Shown: positions 8,934-16,930 of the stretch, piece by piece
Position numbering within the stretch: the first letter of the stretch is position 1
Layout: each line of letters begins with the position of its first letter
NCBI GenBank assembly: GCA_963772375.1
Contig: CAVYXG010000005.1
Location: forward strand, 1,524,112-1,588,111
Direction: 5' to 3'
Length of the DNA: 64,000 nt
DNA from: DATBHM01 sp963772375
GTDB lineage: Bacteria; Actinomycetota; UBA4738; JACQTL01
Notes under the pieces: generated by a model
Told to the model about the DNA's origin: nothing
Seen by the model: the letters and a program-made list of their open reading frames with translations, nothing else
The model's database searches: none
Translations under genes and position numbers: made by a program

Positions 8934-9890
8934 GTGACGTCCCCGGGGGGGTCGACGGAGGCCGGCGCGTCGGGCCGCGGGGTGCCGAAGGTCGCGTCGA
9001 TGCGTGACGCCGTCGCGTCGCTCGTGCACGACGGCGATACCGTGGCGATCGAGGGGTTCACCCATCTGATCTGCTTCGCGGCCGGCCACGAGATCATCCG
9101 GCAGGGCCGCCGCGACCTCACCCTCTGCCGCATGACCCCGGATGTCGTGTACGACCAGATCATCGGTGCCGGCGTCGCCTCCCGGCTGGTGTTCTCCTGG
9201 CTGGGGAACCCCGGCGTCGGGTCGCTCCACGCCATCCGGCGGCGGATCGAGGCCGGCGAGCTGGAGATCGAGGAGTACTCGCACTACGGGATGGTGTCGC
9301 GGTACACGGCGGGCGCGTCGCGACTGCCGTTCTTCCCCCTGCGGTCGTACGAGCACAGCGACCTCCCGAAGGCGAACCCGCGCATCGTTCCGATGGCGTC
9401 TCCCTACGACCCGTCCGACGTGGTGTACGCGGTGCCGCCGCTCAATCCGGACGTGGCCATCGTGCACGCCCAGCGCGCCGACGCCGAGGGCAACACGCAG
9501 GTGTGGGGGCTGCTCGGGTGCCAGAAGGAGGCCGCCTTCGCATCCGATCGGGTGATCGTGGTGTGCGAGGAGCTGGTGGATTCCTCCGTGATCCGGGCCG
9601 ACCCCAACCGGACGATCATCCCGGGGCTCATCGTGGACGCGGTGGTCGTGCAGCCGGGGGCGTGCCACCCGTCGTACGCGCAGGGGCACTACGACCGCGA
9701 CAACCGGTTCTACCGGGCGTGGGACGAGGTCGCGCGGGATCCGGATCGGCTGGACTCGTGGCTGCAGGAGTGGGTATTCGGGCTGTCGACACACGATGAG
9801 TACCTGGCGAAGCTCGGCGACCGATGGGAGGAGCTGTGCGAGGTCGGCGACGCGCCGAGCGGCTCCGTGAACTACGGCCGCTACGACTGA
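8934..9890 (+). CDS. CoA-transferase subunit A (glutaconate CoA-transferase alpha-like)
   Basis: 318 residues of the CoA-transferase family I alpha subunit type. It has the N-terminal DGDTVAIEGFTHL segment (the glycine-rich oxyanion region of subunit A), CRMTPDVVYDQIIGAGVA, and GNTQVWGLLG. The closest resemblance is to glutaconate CoA-transferase subunit A and related proteins that work as heterodimers with a beta subunit carrying the catalytic glutamate. No beta subunit is present downstream or anywhere in the window; the next genes are a toxin-antitoxin pair. Either the beta subunit is elsewhere or was displaced. GTG start at 8934 lies 4 bp after the aminotransferase stop. Confidence 0.8.
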   Translation: MTSPGGSTEAGASGRGVPKVASMRDAVASLVHDGDTVAIEGFTHLICFAAGHEIIRQGRRDLTLCRMTPDVVYDQIIGAGVASRLVFSWLGNPGVGSLHAIRRRIEAGELEIEEYSHYGMVSRYTAGASRLPFFPLRSYEHSDLPKANPRIVPMASPYDPSDVVYAVPPLNPDVAIVHAQRADAEGNTQVWGLLGCQKEAAFASDRVIVVCEELVDSSVIRADPNRTIIPGLIVDAVVVQPGACHPSYAQGHYDRDNRFYRAWDEVARDPDRLDSWLQEWVFGLSTHDEYLAKLGDRWEELCEVGDAPSGSVNYGRYD

Positions 9891-9920
9891 AGGGCATACG
9901 GCTCGGTCCCGACGGTCGTG

Positions 9921-9939
9921 TAGTAGTATGCAACTACTA
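9921..9939. promoter_or_regulatory. 19-bp near-perfect palindrome, probable autoregulatory operator with leaderless promoter
   Basis: TAGTAGTATGCAACTACTA: two 7-bp arms (TAGTAGT and ACTACTA) are exact inverted repeats around ATGCA. The last base is the A of the antitoxin start codon. TAGTAT (9924-9929) fits an actinobacterial -10 box and would start the mRNA at or just before the ATG, so translation would be leaderless. An operator overlapping -10 and start codon is what type II toxin-antitoxin modules often use; binding by the HTH antitoxin is inferred. Confidence 0.6.
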
Positions 9940-10184
9940 TGCTGACGGTTCCGGAAGCCGCTCGTCGGGTGGGGCGCGACCCGGAGACGGTTCGCAGGTG
10001 GATCCGGAGCGGCAAGCTCCGGTCGCAGCGGGTCGGAACGCAGCACCTGGTGGAGGAGCGGGACCTCGAGGCGATCGTCGGGGACGAACCCATGTCTCTG
10101 CCGTCCGCATGGCACACGACGTGGACCGGCGAGCCGCACCTCGGCGGCGGACGGGCCGTTCGGCGATCGCGAGCAGCCCACTGA
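9939..10184 (+). CDS. excisionase/MerR-like HTH antitoxin
   Basis: 81 residues. The N-terminal half is a winged helix-turn-helix of the HTH_17/excisionase type: LTVPEAARRVGRDPETVRRW is the helix-turn-helix and SGKLRSQRVGTQHLVEERDLE the wing and dimer part. The C-terminal 35 residues are basic, Trp/Pro-containing and without a recognised fold, as expected for a toxin-neutralising tail. The stop overlaps the ATG of a PIN-domain gene by one base, the standard layout of a VapBC-like module. It is predicted to bind the palindrome at 9921-9939 and repress the operon. Not recognised as any named antitoxin. Confidence 0.75.
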   Translation: MLTVPEAARRVGRDPETVRRWIRSGKLRSQRVGTQHLVEERDLEAIVGDEPMSLPSAWHTTWTGEPHLGGGRAVRRSRAAH

Positions 10185-10588
10185 TGCTGGTCGTTGACGC
10201 CACGGTCGCGTTCGACGCGGTCCAGGGCCCCAACGGATTCGATGTATTCGAGGCCGAGGAACTGGTGGCGCCCCCCCTGATGTGGTCCGAGGCGCGCTCG
10301 GCGCTCCACGAGGCCGTGTGGCGTGGGGAGATGTCGCGGGAGCTGGGCGCGCGTTCCCTAGAGGCGCTCGAGACCGTGCCGGTGAAGGCTCGGACGCACC
10401 GCAGGCTCGGCCCTCGGAGCGTGGAAGTTGCCGACCGGTTCGGGTGGGCCAAGACCTACGACGCGGAATACCTGGCGCTGGCGGAGCTCCTTTCGTGCCG
10501 CGTGATGACCACCGACGGTCGTCTGTATCGCCGGACCCGTCACCTCGGGTTCGTCGTGACGCCCCAGGACGTCCTGGAGGGCCGATGA
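10184..10588 (+). CDS. PIN-domain toxin (VapC-like ribonuclease)
   Basis: 134 residues, normal length for a VapC-type PIN domain. Acidic active-site residues are in place: Asp near residue 5 (LVVDATVAFDA), Glu in the SEARSALHEA helix, and Asp residues in KTYDAEYLALAE and TTDGRLYR. VapC proteins are Mg-dependent endoribonucleases that cut tRNA or rRNA when the antitoxin is lost. The gene starts one base into the stop of the HTH antitoxin. Its own stop overlaps the start of an aminotransferase gene (ATGA), so the toxin is also coupled to a metabolic gene, which is unusual. Confidence 0.82.
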   Translation: MLVVDATVAFDAVQGPNGFDVFEAEELVAPPLMWSEARSALHEAVWRGEMSRELGARSLEALETVPVKARTHRRLGPRSVEVADRFGWAKTYDAEYLALAELLSCRVMTTDGRLYRRTRHLGFVVTPQDVLEGR

Positions 10589-11895
10589 GTCCGGTGTTCC
10601 ATCGATCGACCGATCCGCTTCCGACGGCGGTTCGGGCCGAGGGTTCGTGGATCGAGGACGCCGACGGGAAGCGATATCTCGACGCTGCCGGAGGGGCGAT
10701 CGTCGTGAACGTCGGGCACGATGACCCGTCGGTGGTCGCCGCCCTGTCGGAGCAGGCGGGGCGGGTCGACTACGTGCACGGGACGCAGTTCACGACCGCG
10801 GTGCTCGAGGCGTACTGCGACGAGCTGGCGTCGGTGCTGCCGTTCGAAGATCCGTTCGTCTATCCGGTCAGCGGTGGCAGTGAGGCGGTCGAGACCGCGC
10901 TGAAGCTCGCCCGCGCGTACCACCTGGCCCAGGGAGACTCGGGGCGACATCGAGTGATCGCGCGCGGCGGCTCGTATCACGGGAACAGCCGCGGGGCACT
11001 GGACGCCTCCGGCAGGGAGCCGCTTCGCCGGCCGTATCAGCCCTGGCTCGGCCTCACGTTCCACGTCCCGCCGCCGTACGAGTACCGCTGTCGGCTCGAC
11101 GGCCACCCGTCGGGGTGCGGCGTCGCCCACGCCGAGGCGCTGGAACGGGCGATCGTCGAGGCGGGGCCGGAGACGGTGGCCGCGTTCATCGCGGAACCGG
11201 TGGCCGGCGCGACGCTCGGCGCGGCCGTTCCGACCGACGATTACTGGCCCGCCGTCGCCGACGTGTGCCGCCAGCACGGCGTGCTGCTGATCGCCGACGA
11301 GGTGATGACGGGGTTCGGCCGGACCGGCAGGTGGTTCGGCGTGGACCACTGGGGCGTTCGGCCGGACATCCTCACCGCCGGCAAGGGCGCCGCCGGCGGA
11401 TACTGGCCGCTGGGGCTCTGCGTCGCGAGCGGGGAGGTGCACGAAGCCGTTGCGGCGCAAGGGTTCGTGCACGGGTTCACCTACTCGCACCACGCGGTCG
11501 GCGCGGCGGTCGGGCGCGCCGTCCTCGCCAGGCTCCGCGACGGCGACCTGGTCGAACGCAGCCGCGAGCTGGGGGAGCGCCTGCTGAAGGACCTCACGGC
11601 CGCTCTCAGCGTGTCGCCCCACGTCGGCGACGTCCGCGGGCTTGGCACGATGATCGGCATGGAGCTGGTCGCCGACCGCGCCACCAAGGAACCGTTCCCC
11701 CGCGCCGAGAAGGCGACCGAGCGCGTGGTCGCGAGCGCCAAGGCCGGGGGGCTGGTGATGTACTCCAGCACCGGCTGTGCCGACGGGACCGATGGCGACC
11801 TCGTGATGATCGGGCCGCCGTTCACGCTCACGGACGACGAGGCCGACCTGCTCGTCGAACGCACCGCGGCCGCCATCGGTACGCTCGCCGAGTGA
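10585..11895 (+). CDS. class III aminotransferase
   Basis: 436 residues, PLP-dependent class III aminotransferase distinct from the one at 7526. Motifs: YLDAAGGAIVVNVGHDD, YPVSGGSEAVETALKLAR (phosphate binding), SYHGNSRGALDASGR, LLIADEVMTGFGRTGRWFG and ILTAGKGAAGGYWPLG with the Schiff-base Lys. It resembles the broad 'aspartate aminotransferase family' group that includes taurine-pyruvate and beta-alanine-type enzymes; the amino donor cannot be read from sequence. The ATG at 10585 overlaps the PIN toxin stop, so it is likely expressed from the toxin-antitoxin promoter or the operon before it. The deacetylase gene follows after 19 bp. Confidence 0.84.
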   Translation: MSPVFHRSTDPLPTAVRAEGSWIEDADGKRYLDAAGGAIVVNVGHDDPSVVAALSEQAGRVDYVHGTQFTTAVLEAYCDELASVLPFEDPFVYPVSGGSEAVETALKLARAYHLAQGDSGRHRVIARGGSYHGNSRGALDASGREPLRRPYQPWLGLTFHVPPPYEYRCRLDGHPSGCGVAHAEALERAIVEAGPETVAAFIAEPVAGATLGAAVPTDDYWPAVADVCRQHGVLLIADEVMTGFGRTGRWFGVDHWGVRPDILTAGKGAAGGYWPLGLCVASGEVHEAVAAQGFVHGFTYSHHAVGAAVGRAVLARLRDGDLVERSRELGERLLKDLTAALSVSPHVGDVRGLGTMIGMELVADRATKEPFPRAEKATERVVASAKAGGLVMYSSTGCADGTDGDLVMIGPPFTLTDDEADLLVERTAAAIGTLAE

Positions 11896-11914
11896 ACGCC
11901 ACCCCGACCGGCCG

Positions 11915-13006
11915 GTGAGCGACCGGGTCTCGCTCGTCGTCACGCCCGAGGCCCGCGCGTACGACCACGGCCCCCAGCACCCCCTGCGCCCCGACCGCGT
12001 GCTGCTGACCTGGGATCTCATCCGGGCGTATGGGCTCGACTCGCGCGCCAACGTGGACGAGGTTGCCGGCCGAATGGCCACCGACGGCGAGATCGCGCTG
12101 GTGCACACGGACGACTTCGTCGACGCGACGAAGCGGGCCGGGCACGGCCAGCGGGGCAACTGGAGCCGGTTCGGCTACGGCCCCGGCGACAACCCGATCT
12201 TCCGGAACATGCACGAGGCCGCGGCGGCGGTGGCCGGGGCGTCGATCGTGGCGGCGGAACGCGTGGTGCGGGGCGACGCGGAGCACGCGTTCAACGCCGC
12301 CGGCGGCCTGCACCACGCCATGCCCGACCGCGCGAGCGGCTTCTGCGTCTACGACGACCCGGCCATCGCCATCCGGTGGATGCTGGCGAACGGGGTCGAA
12401 CGCGTCGCCTACGTCGACGTCGACGTGCACCACGGCGACGGCCCGCAGGCGATCTTCTACGACGATCCCCGCGTGCTGACGATCTCGATCCACGAGTCCG
12501 GCCGGTACCTGTTCCCCGGCACGGGATTCGAGAACGAACGCGGCCGCGGCGACGCCGAGGGCACCTCGGTGAACGTTCCGCTCCCCCCGAACACCGACGA
12601 CGACGCGTGGCTGGCCGCGTTCCGCGGCACCGTCCCGGCGCGGGTGCGGGAGTTCGGGCCGGACGTGCTGGTCACCCAGCTCGGATGCGACACGCACGCC
12701 ACCGACCCGCTCGCGCACCTGCAGCTCTCCACTCGGGCGTACCGGGAGGCCGCCACGATCCTGCACGAACTGGCCCACGACGCCTCGGACGGCCGGTGGG
12801 TGGCCACCGGCGGGGGCGGGTACCAGTGGGCTCGGGTCGTCCCGAGGGCGTGGACGATCTACTTCGCCGAGATGGCCGGCGCGACCGACCTGCCCGATCG
12901 CGTTCCGCAGGCGTGGCACGAGGAGGCTGTGGCCCGGGCCGGCCAGGGGGTTCCCGACACGCTCACCGACACCGGCGCCGAGACGCCGGAGCACGCGTGG
13001 TGGTGA
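11915..13006 (+). CDS. histone-deacetylase-family amidohydrolase (AcuC-like)
   Basis: 363 residues, arginase/deacetylase fold, class I/II HDAC type. The active site is complete: His-His pair in GGLHHAMPD, zinc ligands in VDVDVHHGDG (Asp and His) and in LGCDTHATDPLAHL (Asp), and GGGGY before the C-terminal helix. Bacterial members include AcuC, which deacetylates acetyl-CoA synthetase, and acetylpolyamine hydrolases; which of these applies cannot be decided. GTG start at 11915. It is followed by pyruvate kinase after 4 bp, so both are probably on one transcript, linking lysine acetylation and central carbon metabolism. Confidence 0.85.
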   Translation: MSDRVSLVVTPEARAYDHGPQHPLRPDRVLLTWDLIRAYGLDSRANVDEVAGRMATDGEIALVHTDDFVDATKRAGHGQRGNWSRFGYGPGDNPIFRNMHEAAAAVAGASIVAAERVVRGDAEHAFNAAGGLHHAMPDRASGFCVYDDPAIAIRWMLANGVERVAYVDVDVHHGDGPQAIFYDDPRVLTISIHESGRYLFPGTGFENERGRGDAEGTSVNVPLPPNTDDDAWLAAFRGTVPARVREFGPDVLVTQLGCDTHATDPLAHLQLSTRAYREAATILHELAHDASDGRWVATGGGGYQWARVVPRAWTIYFAEMAGATDLPDRVPQAWHEEAVARAGQGVPDTLTDTGAETPEHAWW

Positions 13007-13010
13007 CCGG

Positions 13011-14471
13011 GTGACCCCACCGCCGCAGGGCGCCGAGGGACTCAGCGCAGCGCGCAGCAAGCTCATGTGCACGCTGGGTCCGGCCACCGCGGGCGTCGAT
13101 GCCGTGGTGGCCCTGGCCGAGGCCGGCACGGACATGTTCCGCGTGAACTTTTCCCACGGCTCGCCGGACGACCACCGGCGGGCCGTCGAGGACGTCCGCG
13201 GCGCCGAGGAACGGGTCGGCCGTCCCCTGGCCGTGCTGGCCGACCTCCCCGGGCCGAAGGTGCGGGTGGGGAGGATGCCCAAGGGAAAGGTGGCGCTGTG
13301 GTCGGGGAACGAGTTCGTCCTGCGGCCCGGTTCGGCCGAGGACGAACCCGGCGACGAGCACGGTGCCGCGGTCACGTACGACGGCCTGGCGAAGGACCTG
13401 TCCGACGGCGACCGCATCCTGCTCGCGGACGGCGCGGTGGAGCTGCGCGTGACCGGGGTCGAGGGCGCGATCGTACGAACCACGGTCGTCCGGTCCGGAC
13501 GGGTCGGCTCGGGCCAGGGGGTGAACGTTCCCGCCGAGAAGCTCGGGCTGCCCGGCGTGACCGACCGCGACCGCGAGGGGCTGCAGCACGCCATCGGGCT
13601 CGGCGTCGACGGCGTCCTGCAGTCGTTCGTCCGGAGCGCGGCGGACGTCGAGCAGCTCCGCGGCCTGATGGGCCCCCGCCCATTGCCGATCATGGCGAAG
13701 ATCGAGACCGGTCCCGCGATCGCCGCGTACGACGACATCCTGGCCAAGGCCGAGGGGATCATGGTCGCCCGCGGGGACCTCGGCGTGGAGCTGCCCATGG
13801 AGGAGATTCCGATCCTCCAGAAGCGCCTGATCCGCCGGGCCCGGCGGCGCGGCGTCCCGACCGTCGTCGCCACCCAGATGCTGGAGTCGATGCAGCATTC
13901 CGAGCAGCCGACGCGGGCCGAGGTGACCGATTGCGCGAACGCCGTGCTGGACGGCGCGGACGCGGTGATGCTGTCCGCGGAGACGGCGGTGGGGGAGTTC
14001 CCCGTCGAGGCCGCCCGCGCGGCCAGCCGCATCGCCGCGTACGCCGAGCAGCGCGGCCGCGCCTATCTCCAGCAGGGTCCAGAGTGCACGCACGAGGACG
14101 CCGCCGGCGCGATCGCCCACGCCGCCGCCGACGTGGTCGCTCGCCACCCGGACGTGATCGCGATCGCCTGCTACACGAGGAGTGGCGGCACACCCCGCCT
14201 GCTGGCCCGGGAGCGGCCGTCCGTCCCGATCTTCGTGCTGGTCCCCGACGAACGGGTCCGCCGCCGGCTCTGCGTGATCTGGGGGATCCAGCCGCTCGCG
14301 GCGGAGGTGCCGCAGAACACCGACGAGATGATCCAGCGCATGGACCGCGCGCTCGTCGAGCGCGGGCTCGCCGCGGACGGTCAGGCGGTGGTGATGGTCG
14401 CGCCCGCGCCGCTCGGCAGAGCGCACACCAACCTGCTCAAGATCCACCGCCTCGGAACCCCGTCGGACTGA
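13011..14471 (+). CDS. pyk: pyruvate kinase
   Basis: 486 residues. Converts phosphoenolpyruvate and ADP to pyruvate and ATP. The N-terminus has KLMCTLGPAT, then FRVNFSHGS, LADLPGPKVRVG, the B-domain, IMAKIETGPAIAAYDDI with the catalytic Lys-Ile-Glu, MVARGDLGVELPMEEIPILQK, ATQMLESM and ADAVMLSAETAVGEFPVEA. The C-terminal regulatory domain (IACYTRSGGTPRLLARERP) is present. GTG start at 13011, 4 bp after the deacetylase stop. The gene ends only 19 bp from a convergent gene and I see no clear terminator hairpin there. Confidence 0.93.
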   Translation: MTPPPQGAEGLSAARSKLMCTLGPATAGVDAVVALAEAGTDMFRVNFSHGSPDDHRRAVEDVRGAEERVGRPLAVLADLPGPKVRVGRMPKGKVALWSGNEFVLRPGSAEDEPGDEHGAAVTYDGLAKDLSDGDRILLADGAVELRVTGVEGAIVRTTVVRSGRVGSGQGVNVPAEKLGLPGVTDRDREGLQHAIGLGVDGVLQSFVRSAADVEQLRGLMGPRPLPIMAKIETGPAIAAYDDILAKAEGIMVARGDLGVELPMEEIPILQKRLIRRARRRGVPTVVATQMLESMQHSEQPTRAEVTDCANAVLDGADAVMLSAETAVGEFPVEAARAASRIAAYAEQRGRAYLQQGPECTHEDAAGAIAHAAADVVARHPDVIAIACYTRSGGTPRLLARERPSVPIFVLVPDERVRRRLCVIWGIQPLAAEVPQNTDEMIQRMDRALVERGLAADGQAVVMVAPAPLGRAHTNLLKIHRLGTPSD

Positions 14472-14490
14472 CCCGTCCGACGGCAACTGC

Positions 14491-16926
14491 TCAGCCGACG
14501 AAATAGGTCCACGGAGCGTGGCCGGGGACGTTCCCGCCCTTTCCGTTCCACCGGAGCATCACTCGATAGTGCACACCATGCACGACGCCATCGGTCAGCG
14601 TCACCGCCACGTGGCCCTTGGCGTTCAGGTTCACCCCGCCGGCAAGATAATGAACCCATCGGCGCGAGCTCCGCTGCTGCCAGACGAACGTGACGGTGCC
14701 GTCTGGCTGCGTGGGGTGGACGTAGCCCACGTACGTGGGATCCCCGTTGCCATTGAGGCCGGTCATGTGGCCGCCGGACACCGCCTTGACGCTGACCCTC
14801 TGCGGGCCGGACTTGACGCCCTCGAAGCAGTTGTCGACCGTGATCGCGGAATACCACGCGTTCCTCGCGGGCCGGATTCGGATTTCGGCGACGTGGGTCT
14901 TGGGGTCTGGGTGTCGGGACCCGAGCAGCTTGGGCGCCTCGCCGGGGCCCCGGGCGAAGAACTTCACGACAGCGTTCGCCGAGAAAGCCCGGACATGGGC
15001 CTTGACGGTCACGAACTGGCCGAACCGCACGGAGTGATTCGAGATGGCGAACGTCATCTTCGTGGACTTGAGGGGCGTTTGAACCGCAACGGTGACCGTG
15101 GCAGGTGGGCTCGCCAGGGCGCCATCCCATGCCGTGTACGTGAACGAGTCGGATGCGTTGCACACGCCAGTGTTGGGTGTGTACGTGAAAGAGCCATCGG
15201 AGTTGAGGTCGGCCTTGCCGTGCTTGGGCTTCGTGGCGTTCACCGCGGTGAGCGGGTCCGGACCACTGTCGGGGTCGGCGTCGTTGTTCAGGACGCCCGG
15301 GGCGGCGACAGAGAACTTGTGCCCTCGGGTCGTGGGCGTCGATGAGTAGTCGTTGGGATCAGCCACGGGCGGGGCGTCGTTCTTCACCCTGATGGTGTCC
15401 GTGACCGGCGCGCTGGTCTTCGGCCCGTCATCGGCCTGATATGCGAAGTGATCGTTGCCCACGAACCCGGCGTCGGGGGAGTAGTCGAACGACCCGTTGG
15501 CGTGCAGGGTCAACGTCCCATGGGACGTGGTGGTCACGAGGTCGGCGGTGAGGGAGTCGCCGTCGGCGTCGGTGTCGTTGGTGAGGACCCCGTTCGCCGC
15601 ATTCACCGTGAGGGCGGTGTCCTTCCCCGTGGAATACGACTCAACCCTGGCAACGGGAGCGGCGTCCGTACGGGTCACCGTGATCGTGTCGGTGACCTGG
15701 TTGCTGGTCTTCCGCCCGTCGTCGGCCTGGTACACGAAGTGGTCGCTGCCCACGAACCCGGCGTCGGGGGAGTAGTCGAACGACCCGTTGGCGTGCAGGG
15801 TCAACGTCCCATGGGACGTGGTGGTCACGAGGTCGGCGGTGAGGGAGTCGCCGTCGGCGTCGGTGTCGTTGGTGAGGACCCCGTTCGCCGCGTTCACCGC
15901 GAGGTCGGTGTTCTTCGGGGTCGAATAGGCGCTCTCGGGATTGGCAACTGGAGCGGCGTCCGTGCCGGTCACCGTGATCGTGTCCGTGACCTGGTTGCTG
16001 GTCTTCAGCCCGTCGTCGGCCTGATATGCGAAGTGATCGTTGCCCACGAACCCGGCGTCGGGGGAGTAGTCGAACGACCCGTTGGCGTGCAGGGTCAACG
16101 TCCCATGGGACGTGGTGGTCACGAGGTCGGCGGTGAGGGAGTCGCCGTCGGCGTCGGTGTCGTTGGCCAGGACCCCGTTCGCCGCGTTCACCGCGAGGTT
16201 GGTGTTCTTCGGGGTCGAATAGGCGCTCTCGGGATTGGCAACTGGAGCGGCGTCCGTGCCGGTCACCGTGATCGTGTCCGTGACCTGGTTGCTGGTCTTC
16301 AGCCCGTCGTCGGCCTGATATGCGAAGTGATCGTTGCCCACGAACCCGGTGTCGGGGGAGTAGTCGAACGACCCGTTGGCGTGCAGGGTCAACGTCCCAT
16401 GGGACGTGGTGGTCACGAGGTCGGCGGTGAGGGAGTCGCCGTCGGCGTCGGTGTCGTTGGCCAGGACCCCGTTGGCCGCGTTCACCGCGAGGTCGGTGTT
16501 CTTCGGCGTCGAATAGGCGCTCTCGGGATTGGCAACGGGCGCGGCGTCCGAGACCGTCAGACTGACCGTGGCGGGGTTGCTCGAGACCGGCCCGTTCACC
16601 GGATCGACGTCCTCGATGTGGTACGTGAACGAGTCGGGTCCCACGTAGCCGGCCTGTGGCGCGTAGCTCACGGACCCGTCCGGGCCGAGGGTGAGCGTGC
16701 CGCGGGCCACGTCCTGATCCAGGACCACCTGGGGATTGCCGAACGTGTCGGTGTCGTTAGCCAGCACGCCGGGGGCCGCATCGGCGAGCGGCTGGTCGTG
16801 GGCGGTCGAGTAGCTGTCGTCGACCGCAGCGATGGTCCCGTCCGCCCTCGCTCCCGTCGCGACACCGAGTGTCACGACGGCCACCAAGAACGCGACGATC
16901 GCCGAGGGAAGGGGCAGCGGACGCAT
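14491..16926 (-). CDS. secreted VCBS/cadherin-like tandem repeat protein
   Basis: 811 residues with an N-terminal Sec signal (hydrophobic stretch to ~residue 28 ending GARA). Then follow six to seven Ig-like repeats of about 98 residues, each with GVLxNDTDADGDSLTA, GTLTLHANGSFDYSP and a DHFxYQADDG segment. This is the bacterial VCBS/cadherin-like 'Ig-like domain, Asp-rich calcium site' type common in adhesins. Four central repeats are nearly identical even in DNA. The C-terminal ~200 residues form another beta-rich domain with an APWTYFVG terminus and no LPXTG or membrane anchor. It starts 5 bp after the stop of the Pro-rich membrane protein gene, so both are likely produced together as a surface or adhesion pair. 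Confidence 0.8.
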   Translation of the reverse strand: MRPLPLPSAIVAFLVAVVTLGVATGARADGTIAAVDDSYSTAHDQPLADAAPGVLANDTDTFGNPQVVLDQDVARGTLTLGPDGSVSYAPQAGYVGPDSFTYHIEDVDPVNGPVSSNPATVSLTVSDAAPVANPESAYSTPKNTDLAVNAANGVLANDTDADGDSLTADLVTTTSHGTLTLHANGSFDYSPDTGFVGNDHFAYQADDGLKTSNQVTDTITVTGTDAAPVANPESAYSTPKNTNLAVNAANGVLANDTDADGDSLTADLVTTTSHGTLTLHANGSFDYSPDAGFVGNDHFAYQADDGLKTSNQVTDTITVTGTDAAPVANPESAYSTPKNTDLAVNAANGVLTNDTDADGDSLTADLVTTTSHGTLTLHANGSFDYSPDAGFVGSDHFVYQADDGRKTSNQVTDTITVTRTDAAPVARVESYSTGKDTALTVNAANGVLTNDTDADGDSLTADLVTTTSHGTLTLHANGSFDYSPDAGFVGNDHFAYQADDGPKTSAPVTDTIRVKNDAPPVADPNDYSSTPTTRGHKFSVAAPGVLNNDADPDSGPDPLTAVNATKPKHGKADLNSDGSFTYTPNTGVCNASDSFTYTAWDGALASPPATVTVAVQTPLKSTKMTFAISNHSVRFGQFVTVKAHVRAFSANAVVKFFARGPGEAPKLLGSRHPDPKTHVAEIRIRPARNAWYSAITVDNCFEGVKSGPQRVSVKAVSGGHMTGLNGNGDPTYVGYVHPTQPDGTVTFVWQQRSSRRWVHYLAGGVNLNAKGHVAVTLTDGVVHGVHYRVMLRWNGKGGNVPGHAPWTYFVG
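15390..16551. repeat. four tandem ~294-bp direct repeats inside the surface-protein gene
   Basis: The same 18-base anchor (cgacccgttggcgtgcag) recurs at 15490, 15781, 16075 and 16369, giving periods of 291, 294 and 294 bp, i.e. 97 or 98 codons. Long stretches around each anchor are base-for-base equal, including synonymous positions. That points to recent duplication or gene conversion. Such arrays change copy number by recombination and are also prone to collapse in assembly. Confidence 0.85.
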
Positions 16927-16930
16927 GGGC

